A stretch of DNA of 64,000 bases from Protopterus annectens (lineage: Eukaryota; Chordata; Ceratodontiformes; Protopteridae), in contig NC_056726.1 in assembly GCF_019279795.1 (NCBI RefSeq), forward strand, positions 1,011,674,792 to 1,011,738,791. Direction: 5' to 3'. Both the position numbers and the translations under genes were made by a program. Below are positions 33,895 through 44,433 of this stretch, in pieces. The notes under the pieces were generated by a model, which made no database searches, was not told the DNA's origin, and worked only from the letters and a program-made list of their open reading frames with translations. Position 1 is the stretch's first letter. Every line of letters starts with the position of its first letter.

Positions 33895-34215
33895 TTATTC
33901 GGTGACTCATAGGATCATAGCAGGTTACTAGGCTATCGAACTGGAGGTCATTTCAAGCTTAGCTGTTTCATCCCAATGTAATACCATAGATACCCTAGTC
34001 AATACCCAAGATTGCATTTAGCAATGACTGCTCATGTCCTGGAGGGCTGTGAGTGCTCTCCCTGATAAGAATTTATAGCGTCCCATCTACTTGTGCAGGT
34101 TCCTTTTGAACAGTGTCATAGAGGTACCCAAGAGGGAAAACATGATAATGCCCAAAGTGCTCTCAGCAAGGCTGAAGACACTGACTCTAAGTGGAGAAAT
34201 TGTTAAGAGGTAGAA
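33895..34215 (-). pseudogene. CR1 copy F, 3' end relic
   Basis: The tail block in minus sense (GCTAAGCTTGAAATGACC ... ATAGCCTAGTAACC, 33915-33970) ends with a decayed ATGATCC-like unit. The RT C-terminus is visible as MTLFKRNLHK (about 34087-34116), matching TLFKRNLDEWMG of good copies. Confidence 0.65.
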
Positions 34216-35004
34216 GGAAAATTCTGAGGAAACCCTGACTCCAGTAAGTATGCCCTCCTTTGTGAGCGCATTGCCAGAAGTATCTGCTATAACTAGTTTC
34301 ATTGCAGAAGGAGAGATGAGTGCAACAACTAAACAGTTCTACTCTAGCAAGGCTGCAGGAGTAGATATGATATGGCCAGAAATGCTGAGGATGTTTTTTA
34401 AAAGTTAACTATTATTTATGTATGCATGTGCATATGCATTTGTGTATGTATGTATTTATTTATGAATTTTACATAATATTTTTTTAAAGTCAAAAACTGC
34501 ACAAGATGTGGCATGGGATTGGTCTTATTTGTATTGCAAGAAGAAGGGAGCTAGGATCCCCATTCAGAGAATAATCTAGAATTAAAATAGAGAAACAAAA
34601 GGGAAATAAGCATTACTGAGACAGGGTTGAAATTTTGCAAGTCTGTAATATATATCATTAAAATATTATCAAATATCAAATATATGCTTCAAATACAGGT
34701 ATCAGCCTATAGCTATGATGATAGCAACATATAAGCAACAGGATCAAATAACTGCTGGTGCACTATTGTACATTTCTAATAGCCAGTTCCATGTGCAGAG
34801 GGCTGAAGCTTTGACTGCAAACCAGATGACTGGGGGATCAGGCCGTACAATAACCAGGATGGCTGCCTAGATGATGGCATACTGCAACCAGCTTGCACAC
34901 AAACTGGAGCAAAAGGGCTGAATGGTTCATGGCAGGGCTGATGGTTGGCATACAATGGGAGAAAAAAAGACTCAGAAAAGAACACTCTCATAATGACTAA
35001 TAAT
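34216..35004. other. mostly unrecognised; possible RT scrap
   Basis: A plus-strand reading near 34310-34390 (SSKAAGVDMIWPEMLRMF) resembles the start of a LINE RT (KAAGPDGIPPELL type). The rest shows only chance ORFs and an AT-rich stretch near 34430-34490. Confidence 0.35.
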
Positions 35005-35205
35005 AATAATAATTTAACTTGCTTACTTATGTAATCTCTGTAAATAGTCTGTTTGTAATATGTAATGCTGGTATTATGTAATGCTGTATCTGCTTACCCT
35101 TGGAGATTTTCTCCCTGGGCCTCCACTGAAAATGGACATACATCCAGTCGGAGTATCCCGGTCAACAAATGTAAAATAAAATAAATAAAAATAAATAAAA
35201 TAATG
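35005..35205 (+). mobile_element. L2/Rex-like LINE 3' terminus
   Basis: It contains GATTTTCTCCCTGGGCCTCC, CACTGAAAATGG, then CCCGGTCAACAAATG and an (AAATA)-rich tail at 35172-35203. It is the same 3' end as the LINEs at 15.9 and 32.9 kb. Only the end is present. Confidence 0.6.
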
Positions 35206-35900
35206 ACCACCACAGAGCTTAAATCCTTTGGCCATTATACCTCCACAGTAGTTCAGAAAGCCTTATATTTGGCACATTTAATTCCCAAAGGCATCTGCAC
35301 TAGATTGAAGGAAATCTTTATTCTCCTTTACTCATATCTCATCAGACCCATTCCTGAATATATTTGGCATGTTTTTGTCTAAACATAGTATTCAGTTTGG
35401 GAGACCTCAGAGATTCATAAATAAAATGATGAGTGGCCTCAAAAAAAATCCTAGTTATCAGGACAGAACAGCAGCTCTGTCTCTGTACTCATTCTCTTAA
35501 AGACTGTTGCATGGGGTTCTGTTTTTAGCCTTTTCAGCTATGACAGATCCAGTCCTCTCTGACTTCTCATTCCTTTGCAGAATATCATTCATCGTATACC
35601 CAGTTAAAGGAGTTAAACCTTCAGCAACATATAAAGAAGACATGTTGGCAAGATAGATTCATATCCCAGTTCATCTCCCACCTCTGGAACGAACATCCAC
35701 TACATATTAAGTAGTGAAGCACCCTTGACACCATCAGTGTAAACCTAGGCAACTGGATAGGCAGACTCCAGTTCTCCCGTGGTCCATCTAGTGTTGCTCT
35801 CCTTGAAGATGGAGGTAACTTTTGAAGTGGGGTGATTTACTAGGCTTGTAATGGTCTGCAGACAAATTGCCTATTACTTACCAATGAACTATGAATCTAC
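35206..35900 (+). pseudogene. CR1 copy G, RT C-terminus and 3' tail
   Basis: Decayed plus-strand RT: VVQKALYLAHLIPKGI, EIFILLYSYLIRPIPEY, and TCWQDRFISQFISHLWN, ending in the CR1 tail (CTAGGCTTGTAATGG ... AATGAACTATGAATC, 35838-35893). Many stops. Confidence 0.7.
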
Positions 35901-36217
35901 TAATAACCCATCTTTATTCTGATCATTATAAAATCAGTTGCTTAGAATAAATTACCAGCTAGGAATTATTATTATCTTCTCACACAAAAATTGTTTACAT
36001 TCAGTAATTTTATAGAAAACATATTGCATGTTTTAGGGATTACATAAATATGTTTAAGGGTATAGTGTTTGTTTGTTTTCTGTTTCCTTTATCAGATGCA
36101 CACCTTATTTACAGAATGGTTTGCACATTATTGCTGTCATGTATTTTCACAGGTATTACGTGTTCCACACCTGGGCTGAGCTTGAAATATGTGCTTGTGA
36201 TCTCTACCCAGGCAAAA

Positions 36218-36292
36218 ATGAAAGAAAGAAAGAAAAATAAAGAAAGAGAATGAAGGAGAAAGAAAGAAAGAAAAAAAGAAAGAAAGAAATAA
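36218..36292. repeat. (GAAA)n-rich microsatellite
   Basis: An imperfect GAAA/GGAA tract. Confidence 0.9.
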
Positions 36293-37158
36293 TGACTGAT
36301 AATGAAAACACTAACAAAACCAGTTTTGCAGCAACAACCTGCATGGTCTATTGCAACACATAAACAAACTGGTACACATGCACCCATACGTTCATTTGCA
36401 TACTTGCCTCTGAAATACAAGTGTTCTGCACAGTCAATAACAAAATACTGCCTCACATTACCTAGAACAGACCTAGATAAAACCAAACAAAAATGGGAGT
36501 CAAAACGTTATGCTAAACTACTTTGTCTCAAACGTATTACCAGTGAAAGAAGTATATATGACCTGTCCAGACAGACAATTATTTCTTAAGTAAAAGTTTA
36601 TTTATTTATTTGGTCACAGACCACAGACTCCCTGTCCAATGTCATATTAAAAACGTGTGTGTGTGTGTGCACGCATGTGAGCCCACCCACTATTCTCTTC
36701 GCAACTATAGCTACTCCCCACTTAATGACACAGGAACTGATCAGAAAATTTTCTCGCATATCCAATTAAACTTATTCATGGTTTTGTATGTTTGACCTTC
36801 TCCATGTTTACTTATTTTTTGTAACATGCATTAATTAGAATTTAACTATAAATAATGTCCCCCAGATATATTCACTATGGTTTATATTACTAAGGTATAT
36901 ATTTAACTAATTTTTTTTTCAAAATTCCTGGATTCTTTTTTTTATTCTAAGCATATAATTTTAGCATTTTTTTGAACTGCTGTAAAAGTATACTGTCTAA
37001 AAGTCAGCACTGTTTAAGTTTGTGATAGGGGTGGTGAGTATATGTGGGGAGTATACATTGGGGAGCTACATTCTGGAAATATACAGTTCCAAACTCCTGG
37101 CTATGCCCATAATCATAACAACTTGTATAAGCAACTTCTAAAATGTCTACTTTAATGG

Positions 37159-37159
<1 letters not shown>

Positions 37160-37209
<50 letters not shown>

Positions 37210-37238
37210 CACACACACACACACACACACACACACAA
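37160..37238. repeat. (CA)n microsatellite
   Basis: A CA tract with two CT-CA interruptions. Confidence 0.95.
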
Positions 37239-37257
37239 TTCCAGTATGGGAATGGGA

Positions 37258-37390
37258 GAGAGGATTTAAATAATGATTAATGGCTTTACCTCAGAGATAA
37301 AAGGTACAGGGTTTGATTTTGAACTTTGGATATTGGCTAGGCTTGTAATAGTCTACAGACTGATACCCTAGTACTTAACTATGAACAAAT
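37258..37390 (+). mobile_element. tRNA-derived SINE with CR1 tail, copy 2
   Basis: The same head as copy 1: A-box-like TAATGATTAATGG (37271-37283) and B-box-like ACAGGGTTTGATT (about 37306-37318), then TTGGCTAGGCTTGTAATAG (37331-37349) and a tail ending TAGTACTTAACTATGAA. It is more diverged than copy 1. It sits between two CA-rich microsatellites. Confidence 0.7.
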
Positions 37391-37397
37391 AAAATAC

Positions 37398-37464
37398 AAA
37401 CACACACGCATGCACACATGCACACACACACACATACAAAAAATAGACACATACACACACACAC

Positions 37465-37561
<97 letters not shown>
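37398..37561. repeat. (CA)n-(TA)n-(GT)n compound microsatellite
   Basis: CA-rich to about 37464, then six TA units, then about 40 GT units. The CA and GT arms are complementary and could fold into a hairpin. Confidence 0.95.
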
Positions 37562-37563
<2 letters not shown>

Positions 37564-38733
37564 TTCCCACTGTTTCTTTGATCCAGGAAATCTTGGAAGT
37601 CACTTGTTCTGTCATGTTAGAGCAAAACAAGTGATTACTCAAGAATGCTGTGCCCATTCTGGGGACCTTCTCCTTTTGCCAGAGTTGTGTGACTGTGGAG
37701 TTTGTGTTTAACTCTGGGGGTATGGGGGTGCAGGAGTGCTTTTTCTGATATGCTTCATCACTTGATACATAATGGTTATTTTTTTAAAGGTGTAGGCATG
37801 AACAGCTCCAATGCAAAGGATTGTGTGACATTTCATGTTATCATACTACAAAATAAAAAGTATATACAGATATAGATATAGGATGCATTTGTGATCATCT
37901 AATCCTGAGCTCCACTGAGCTGTTTCTCAGTAACATCAAACATAATAATTGACTGAAATATTACAGACCATAGTATCGCAAAGAATATTTCATGATTTGT
38001 AACTAATCTCTGATGCTGTAGATCTCACATGTCCACTTTTGGTGCAATTCCATTTCTTCCGTCACCACCTGTCATGAGGCTTGTTGTATCCTGCTATATC
38101 ACCAGTGTAGTACAGAAAGAAGAAAGGATACTTGTCACATGAACAGACCCATGATTGCAGGAAAACAAAAGCAATGAAACTGAAGTATTTTGAGTGTGCT
38201 GTTCACAGGAAGATGCAAAAGAATGCTGCAAGAGCATGCACCTCCTTGTTTTTAGAGACACAGCCTTATGCTTGGAATACTGAAGTTTATGCCCAGGAGA
38301 GAATGTTCAGCTTTATAAATGGATAGCATTCTCTTTTCATTTATTGTCTCTATTATGATACTTTGTGAAATGTTGTTGTGCATGTTGTGAAGAAATTAGG
38401 CACTCTTGTTTGTGCTAGCATGTCTGGCTGAGTTTTTGTACATAATTTAAGATTATTCTGTATATTATATGCCAGCATGATTAGCTACAATATTGTGAAT
38501 AAATTCTTACATATTGATTTATAATCTGTTTGTACAGAATGTTTTAAAGACTTGAACAGTGTCCTTTTCCATTTTAGCATATTTGTGAAGAAAGATTCTA
38601 AAGGCAAACTGTCTCAGATTCAACTGATCTGCAGATGATGTCATCTGAATGTTGACAGTTGCTATATGTTACTGTCAGAAGCTGAAAGACAGGAAGGGAT
38701 TTTAGTAAACATGTTGGGTGATTTTCAAAATAT

Positions 38734-38879
38734 AGTATAACAGCAAAAGACAGTACTGCAGGAACCAAAGACCTTTCTGTAGAAAATGTAAAAAATATCC
38801 AAACAAACAGCAACAGGGTCACCATGACAAAAAGAAAACAATTTCCTTTATCAGATCCTACCATTAACTGACATGCATA

Positions 38880-38934
<55 letters not shown>

Positions 38935-39116
38935 TACTTTTAAAATGTCATAAGCCAATCAGCAGAACTCAAATGTCCCATGAAATTTCCTGGTGAATGT
39001 CACTTAATGGTAGGATCTGATGATGGAAATTGTTTTCTAAAAATTGCTTATCCCGTTACCAATAAATTATTTTAGGCTTTTTGTCGTGGTGACACTGCTG
39101 CTGTTTGTCTGGATAT
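38734..39116. mobile_element. Penelope-like foldback element 2
   Basis: Flanked by the exact 14-bp duplication GATTTTCAAAATAT (38720-38733, 39117-39130); the 3' LTR has the uninterrupted site near 47.63 kb. Inverted arms (about 38797-38880 and 38990-39112) share ATCC-ACAAACAGC and GACAAAAAG ends and surround an (AT)n core. The right arm contains GGATCTGATGATGG, a hammerhead-like CTGATGA with a decayed GAAA. About 60 bp at the left end has no partner. No coding sequence. Confidence 0.65.
38885..38933. repeat. (AT)n microsatellite at foldback centre
   Basis: About 24 AT units in the loop between the arms of foldback element 2. Confidence 0.95.
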
Positions 39117-40128
39117 GATTTTCAAAATATGAAATGAAAATTAGAACTGGAACAGTTGTGACAGGCTAGTCTATAAAAGTGTATAAAAGAGTATGTTGAA
39201 GACAGTTAACAGTCAGTTGTCAGTTACAGTTGTCAATTACAGAAGTCAGTTACAGTTACAGCAGTGATAGTTACAGATGTACTGTGCAGTGAATACCCAA
39301 AATGGACTCACCAAAAACTGTAAGCCTGCCTTTTCTCTGTTGTAATAATTTAGTTTATGTTCTTTAGTCAGATAGGAATTTATAACCAATCAATTAAATC
39401 AGTTAGAGTTTTTTCTGAATGTTGGATTTCTATCCAACAGTATCAATTTCATTTTCCTGGTGATTGAGTTCTGTTTGTTTATTGGAAATTACTGTTTTAT
39501 ATTTTTAATAATTTTGTTCATTATTAAATATTTTTATTAACTTACATTGTGGCTGATCAACCAATGTATTCTTTAGTGATTGCCTTGATAACTTCCTATG
39601 CCACTGCGAAAGCCTGGCTGCTTAGTTCATTTGCTATCATTTGTTTTAATATCTAATTTTGATAATTGGATGCCCCTTTAAAAGGGGATGTAAACTCTCT
39701 CTGATTAATGGCAGCATTACTGTATTATTTTGGGGAAGAGACACAGCCAGAAATCTGTGTCAGGCTTTCCCAGAAGTGTTTGGATGTGTGAGATCTAATT
39801 TATTTAAGTGTGAGTATATCAGAGGTCTTAAACTGGGACATGTTGCTCTGGTGTATAATAAGAAGTTACATTTGGGGTGGACAGAAGAATACAGTCCAGT
39901 CCCAGGATTTAGAGCATGTTCCTGTTGTGCTGTTAGGGGGAAATTGTGGAGTATTACTCCTGTTTAAGTGACAGTCTCACATTGGAGTCAGTAGGGAGGA
40001 ATGAAGCTCATTAGTTACTGACCCAGGATAGTGGGTGACATCACATTAATGTTGACAGTGTGGTGGGGTATTGTCCAGGTGTCACTTTATTTGGTGGCAG
40101 TTCAGTGGGTTATTAACTGTATATCACA

Positions 40129-40150
40129 TTAATTGGTGACAACAGTATGG
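40129..40150 (+). promoter_or_regulatory. candidate primer-binding site
   Basis: Directly after the 5' LTR, in the position where a tRNA primer would pair: TTGGTGACAACAG. I cannot name the tRNA. Confidence 0.4.
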
Positions 40151-40309
40151 GCTTTTTAATTGGACTTCAGTAGCCTGTGGGTAGTTGTCATTAAGGTGTG
40201 CACTCTTGACAGCCAGAAAGTAAACGTACAGAATCTCAGTTCACCACAGTTTTATTTATTTGTAGTTAGTCAGGGATAGCAGAGAAAGATATCAGCAGAA
40301 AACTATAGT

Positions 40310-41500
40310 AAGCTGACAAAGAACTGGTTGGCCAAGTAGTATGAAGCCAGAGGACTGGTGCATGCCAACCTGGCTAAGGGAGCAATGATTTCAGCCTTAG
40401 TTGCAGCTTCAGCTCAGACCAGCTGTTCGGAGGATATCCAGTTTGGTACTGGGGATGTGCATGCTGGGACAGGACAGTCCACCTTTTCTTTACAGGACCT
40501 GAGAATCTACCTAGAATTAAGGAGATTGGAAATGGAAGCTAGGGAGAAATGGCACTGATATGAACTGGAGGCTGTGGAGAAACCGTGTCAGTATGAACTG
40601 GAGGCCAAATACTTTGAACTGGAATCAGCAGAGAGACTCAGGCATTTAAAAGCTGAAGAAAATGAGAGGGAGTGCTGGCATGAAGTGCCCTTCAAGAGGG
40701 TCATGGAGGTAATGCAGAAGGGAATAACTGGACTGCAGAAGCTGTAAAGGTAAGTAAACTTTTTCCTCAATACAGGGATGGGGATGACTTTGATAGTTTT
40801 ATTCATGTATTTGAGAGGGTGTGTAGACAGTATGATGCTGACCATGAGATATGGGTTCAGATCCTGACTCCCTTACTCCATGACAAAGCTGTTCAGACCA
40901 TGTCAAAATTATCTGATGTAGATCATTTGAATTATGAAAAAGTGAAGAACTGTCTTCTAGATTTTTTAAACTAACACCTGAAGATTATAGAAAAATGTTT
41001 CATGAACATAGATGCAAGGCAGATGAAAGTGTATGTGATTATATTGCTGATTTAAGTACTTACTTTCACAGATGGGTTAGTGGGTGTCAGGTCACCACAT
41101 TTGAGGGACTGGCAGACCTTTTGGTGAGGGAACACTCCCTCAGTACTTTGCCTGATGACATGAGAATCTGGTTAGCAAAGAGTTTAACTCTGTGGAAGGG
41201 TTGGGGAGAAAAGGGGATCTTTACTTAGTAAGCAGAGCACCAATACGTACAAAGGGATATCCAGTGCTGCACATGGACATAATGGAACTCATATGGGGCA
41301 GTCTAAACCACTCCAACAGAGTGCACCAGTAACAGGGGAAACTACTAGTCCAAGTACATGGTTAGGGATTAGATGTTTCAAGTGTAACCAGAGGGGCCAC
41401 ATAGCAGTGAAATGTCCATCGAGGCAAGGTGAGAAACAAAAGGTGAGGGAGCCAGCAAGTGGAGATGACAAACTACTAGTGGTAAGTTGTTCATAAACAA
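40310..41500 (+). pseudogene. Gmr1-like gag with SCAN-like domain and zinc knuckle
   Basis: The N-terminal part reads YEARGLVHANLAKGAMISAL (a SAP-like start, in frame with an upstream TAG), followed by a charged coiled-coil-like stretch (ELRRLEMEAREK ... ELESAERLRHLK) interrupted by a TGA. After a frameshift (about 40750) come DDFDSFIHVFERVCRQY, TPLLHDKAVQTMSKL and, after another shift, YRKMFHEHRCKADESVCDY (SCAN-like, about 40990-41050). A CCHC knuckle CFKCNQRGHIAVKC lies at 41373-41414. Gag of Gmr1-like elements is the proposed source of vertebrate SCAN domains. Confidence 0.75.
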
Positions 41501-41519
41501 CAGGGATGCCAATCTATCA

Positions 41520-42200
41520 GCAAAATTTATATCCTATCTTAGTAGATGGTAAGCAGACTACTGCTAAGAGAGACACATCTTCTGATATAACCATTGTGAG
41601 GCCCGCAGTGGTTAAAAAAAAACATTACTTTCTTGGAAAGTCCACTTCAATTAGAGCTTTGTGAGGTACCTCATTCCAAATACCTTTGGCTAGGGTTCAT
41701 CTTGACTAGCTGGGTGGAAGAGGAAGCAAGCAGGTAGGTGTGTTTGAGGATATTCCTGCAGATGTCATGATAGAGAATGACTTTGATGATGCAGTACCTT
41801 GTGTGCATGCAGTGACATGCAGTCAAGCTTGGGGAAAGGCATGTAGGTCTGGTAGCCTTGGGGGGTCCCAGACAAATCTCATACCTGAAGCTGGAACTGG
41901 TGTGGTGGCTGTTTCAGAGAAGGAGCTATCCTGTAGCAGTAAGTCTGAAAGTGAGCCACAGCTGCTGGTAGGTACTGATGTTCCCTTGGATACGGTGACT
42001 GCAAGGACAGAGGTGAGTGATAGTACCCAGACTGACAGTGAGGCACAACTATTGGAAGTTATTAGGCTTCCTGTGGAAGGGGAGCTTGTGTTTGTGAATA
42101 TTTCTGCAGATGTCTTGATAGGGAATGACTGTGATGATGCAGTGTCTTGTATGCATGCAGTGACACAGTCAGACCTGGAGACAGACATGTAGGTCTAGTA
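41520..42200 (+). pseudogene. Gmr1-like protease region
   Basis: LVDGKQTTAKRDTSSDITIV (about 41537-41600) is the aspartic-protease entry, with DTS in place of the usual D(T/S)G(A/S). ISADVLIGNDCDD (about 42097-42135) matches the protease C-terminal LxGND block and appears in an earlier duplicate as IPADVMIENDFDD (41750-41790). Stops separate the pieces. Confidence 0.65.
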
Positions 42201-42440
42201 GCCTGGGGGAGCCCCAGATAGATCTCATACCTAAAGCTGGGACTGGTGTGGTGGCTGTTTCAGAGAAGTAGCTATCCTTTAGCAGTAAGTCTGACAGTGA
42301 GCCACAGATGCTGGGAGGTACTGATGTTCCCTTGGACATGTTGACTGCAGGGATGGAGGTGAATGGCAGTACTCAGACTGACAGTGAGGTACAGTTGTTG
42401 GAAGTTACTATGCTTCATGTGGAAGGGGAGTTTGGGAGGG
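41745..42440 (+). repeat. ~345-bp tandem duplication in protease/linker
   Basis: Two units, about 41745-42090 and 42095-42440, share the order (I)ADV..(G/E)ND, HAVT, GTGVVAVSEK, TDVPLD, STQTDSE and QLLEV. The second unit carries a stop at its SEK position. Confidence 0.8.
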
Positions 42441-42449
42441 TCACAAATG

Positions 42450-43090
42450 TAGTGTTGAGACAGGCTCAACTTACGGACCCTACATTACAAAACTTGAGGG
42501 AGATGGCTAAGGAAGGACCTGAGGGTCAAGGAAGAGGGGAGTCTGAATATGGGAATAGAGGTTTGCTGTATAAAGGGTGGACTCCTGGAGGTGAGCTATA
42601 AGACAAAGTAGAGTGGCAGTTGGTAAAACCTAGACCCTACCATCTGCCACCTCTAGCTATAGTTCCTAATATTCCTTGTGCAGGTTATATTGAGGTAGAG
42701 AAGGAAGGTTTGTTGTATAGAAAGTGGATTCCTAAGGGAGGGCTGGAAGGTGAGGTAGTACGGCATTTGGTAGTGCCTAGAGTCAATTGTCTGCCACTAC
42801 TAGTTATGGTACCTAATATTCCTTTTGCAGCTGATATTGATGTAGAAGAGGTGGCAAGTGCTTTAATAGAAATTTTTAGCAGGGTAGATTTTGCAAGGGA
42901 GATACTAATTGACCAAGGTGCCAACTTCATGTTAGACCTGCTGACTTGTTTGTGGAAGCATTGTGGGGTGACACATGTAAAGAACACCTCTTACAATCTC
43001 TAGACTAATGGTCTTGTGGAGAGGTTAAACTCTACATTAAAGACTATGTTATGGGCATTTGCAGACCAGTTTAAGAGGGCAAAGTTAACC
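42450..43090 (+). pseudogene. Gmr1-like integrase
   Basis: GLLYRKWIPKGGLEGEV and VVPRVNCLPLLV (42708-42810) mark the integrase N-terminal region, itself preceded by a decayed duplicate (42560-42680). The frame then jumps to EVASALIEIFSRVDF, ILIDQGANFM (second catalytic Asp) and, after a stop, TNGLVERLNSTLKTML (catalytic Glu). The zinc-binding HHCC and the first catalytic Asp are deleted. It lies upstream of RT/RNase H coding. Confidence 0.75.
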
Positions 43091-43099
43091 ATTAAACCA

Positions 43100-43500
43100 G
43101 TAAGTGTCACGTGGGTATGGTAGAGGTCACTTACTTAGGACATAGAGTGGGGAATGGTGTCAGAGTGGAAGCTATTCATGCATGGCCAGTTCCTGTTACT
43201 AAAAAGCAAATGTGCTCATTTCTAGGGACAGCAGGGTACTGTGGAAAATTTGTGCCCAGTTGTGGTGCAATGGCTGCGGCCCTTACTGACTGAACTAGTA
43301 ATAATAAACCAGATAAGGTAGTGTTTACCACAAATTATGAACAGGCATTCCAAAAACTTAAGCAGATTTTGGGAGGATCCCCGTGTTAGCTAGCCCAGAT
43401 TATAGTGAAAAATGTTTGTGCAAGTCAAGTAGATGCATCAAATTATTGGGTGGGGGCTGTGCTCAGCCAAGCTTCCTCAGAAGATGAAGAATGCTGCAGT
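43100..43500 (+). pseudogene. Gmr1-like RT end and RNase H start
   Basis: VTYLGHRVGNGVRVEAIHAW, SFLGTAGYCGKFVPSCG (43110-43290), then after a stop KVVFTTNYEQAFQKLKQIL and VDASNYWVGAVLSQASSED (43315-43490). These are the RT connection and start of RNase H of gypsy pol. They follow integrase, confirming the unusual domain order. The RT palm is missing. Confidence 0.75.
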
Positions 43501-43633
43501 GAGGTTAATAATGCCAGTGCAAATAGATTGTCCAGGAGAGGAGTGGGTTGATATTCCTAACCAGACCCATTTTTCTCAAGCATCGTTTTTCAAGGGTCAC
43601 TTGAAAACCATGCTTGAGTAATGGCAGTGGAGA

Positions 43634-43788
43634 TGTGAAGAAATTAGACACTGTGACTTGTGCTAGAATGTCTGTCTGAGTTTTTGTACATAATTTCAGA
43701 TTATCCTGTGTATTATATGCCAGCATGAATAGGTATGATATTGTAAATATGTTGTTACATGTTGATTTATAATCAGTTTATACAGAAT
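43634..43788 (+). repeat. Gmr1-like 3' LTR, part 1
   Basis: It matches the 5' LTR from 38386 and is cut at CAGTTTATACAGAAT by the PLE palindrome. Confidence 0.85.
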
Positions 43789-43832
43789 AAAAGGCAGCGG
43801 GAGTCTCCTTCACGAACACAAACAGTCCAGTA

Positions 43833-43910
43833 GTCCTTAACGCAATTTTTTATTGTTAAAAACAGAAAAAAGGCGTTTTCGCTACTGACACGTAGCTTCC
43901 TCAGAGGTTT
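43833..43910 (-). ncRNA. hammerhead-ribozyme-like motif, PLE left arm
   Basis: The mirror copy of the right-arm motif: CTGAGGA (43898-43904, minus), the GCTAC/GTAGC stem, GAAA (43877-43880) and the ACGC/GCGT helix. Confidence 0.6.
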
Positions 43911-44433
43911 AAAAGTCAATTGACTCAATGCATAAAAAGCACTTATATACAAAGATTCAACTCTGAGTCACAGGAAGTGACAACATGATCTCATTAAACT
44001 TCACTCTACGTGGTTTTTTTTATGTACATAAAAATCCATTTCCACAATTACATGTACATACTGATAGTCTTTACTAAAACCAATATTAAAAGATGTTAAG
44101 AAACTTGTTAAACAAGTGACAGCCTGGTCTAAAAAGATATTAATTAAATAAAATACTCGCAACAGCTCTCTTGTAAGGTTTTTTTACTATGATCCTGTAA
44201 CCAAGTCCTATCCTAACCATAAGCACTAATATGCGTAAGTGCAAGGAAAGACAATGTATTATATACCTTACATCTATGCTAGAAAAAGTTATTACTCATA
44301 AAAAAAGTCTTTGTTTTTTAAAAAGGGTCATCATTTTAAAGAAGTCATTAATTCTAACACAATTATTGTTTTTTAGACAGTGTATTTTAAAAAACAACAA
44401 TTATAATCATTAAACCCAATATAATGTAATTTT

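Larger units (their letters stand above)
38386..40128 (+). repeat. Gmr1-like 5' LTR (holds a foldback insertion)
   Basis: About 1.36 kb after removing the 38734-39130 insertion. It is collinear with the three pieces of the 3' LTR. AATAAATT lies near 38499. A run of short CAGTTACAG-type repeats lies at 39205-39265. Confidence 0.85.

Noticed and set aside
36109-36486. 125-aa minus ORF near 36.1-36.5 kb
   Set aside because: It runs through a GAAA tract (Phe/Leu/Ser-rich) and has no family resemblance, start context or repeat support.
41364-41500. Host CCHC zinc-finger gene
   Set aside because: It lies between a SCAN-like gag and protease remnants within LTR-bounded sequence.
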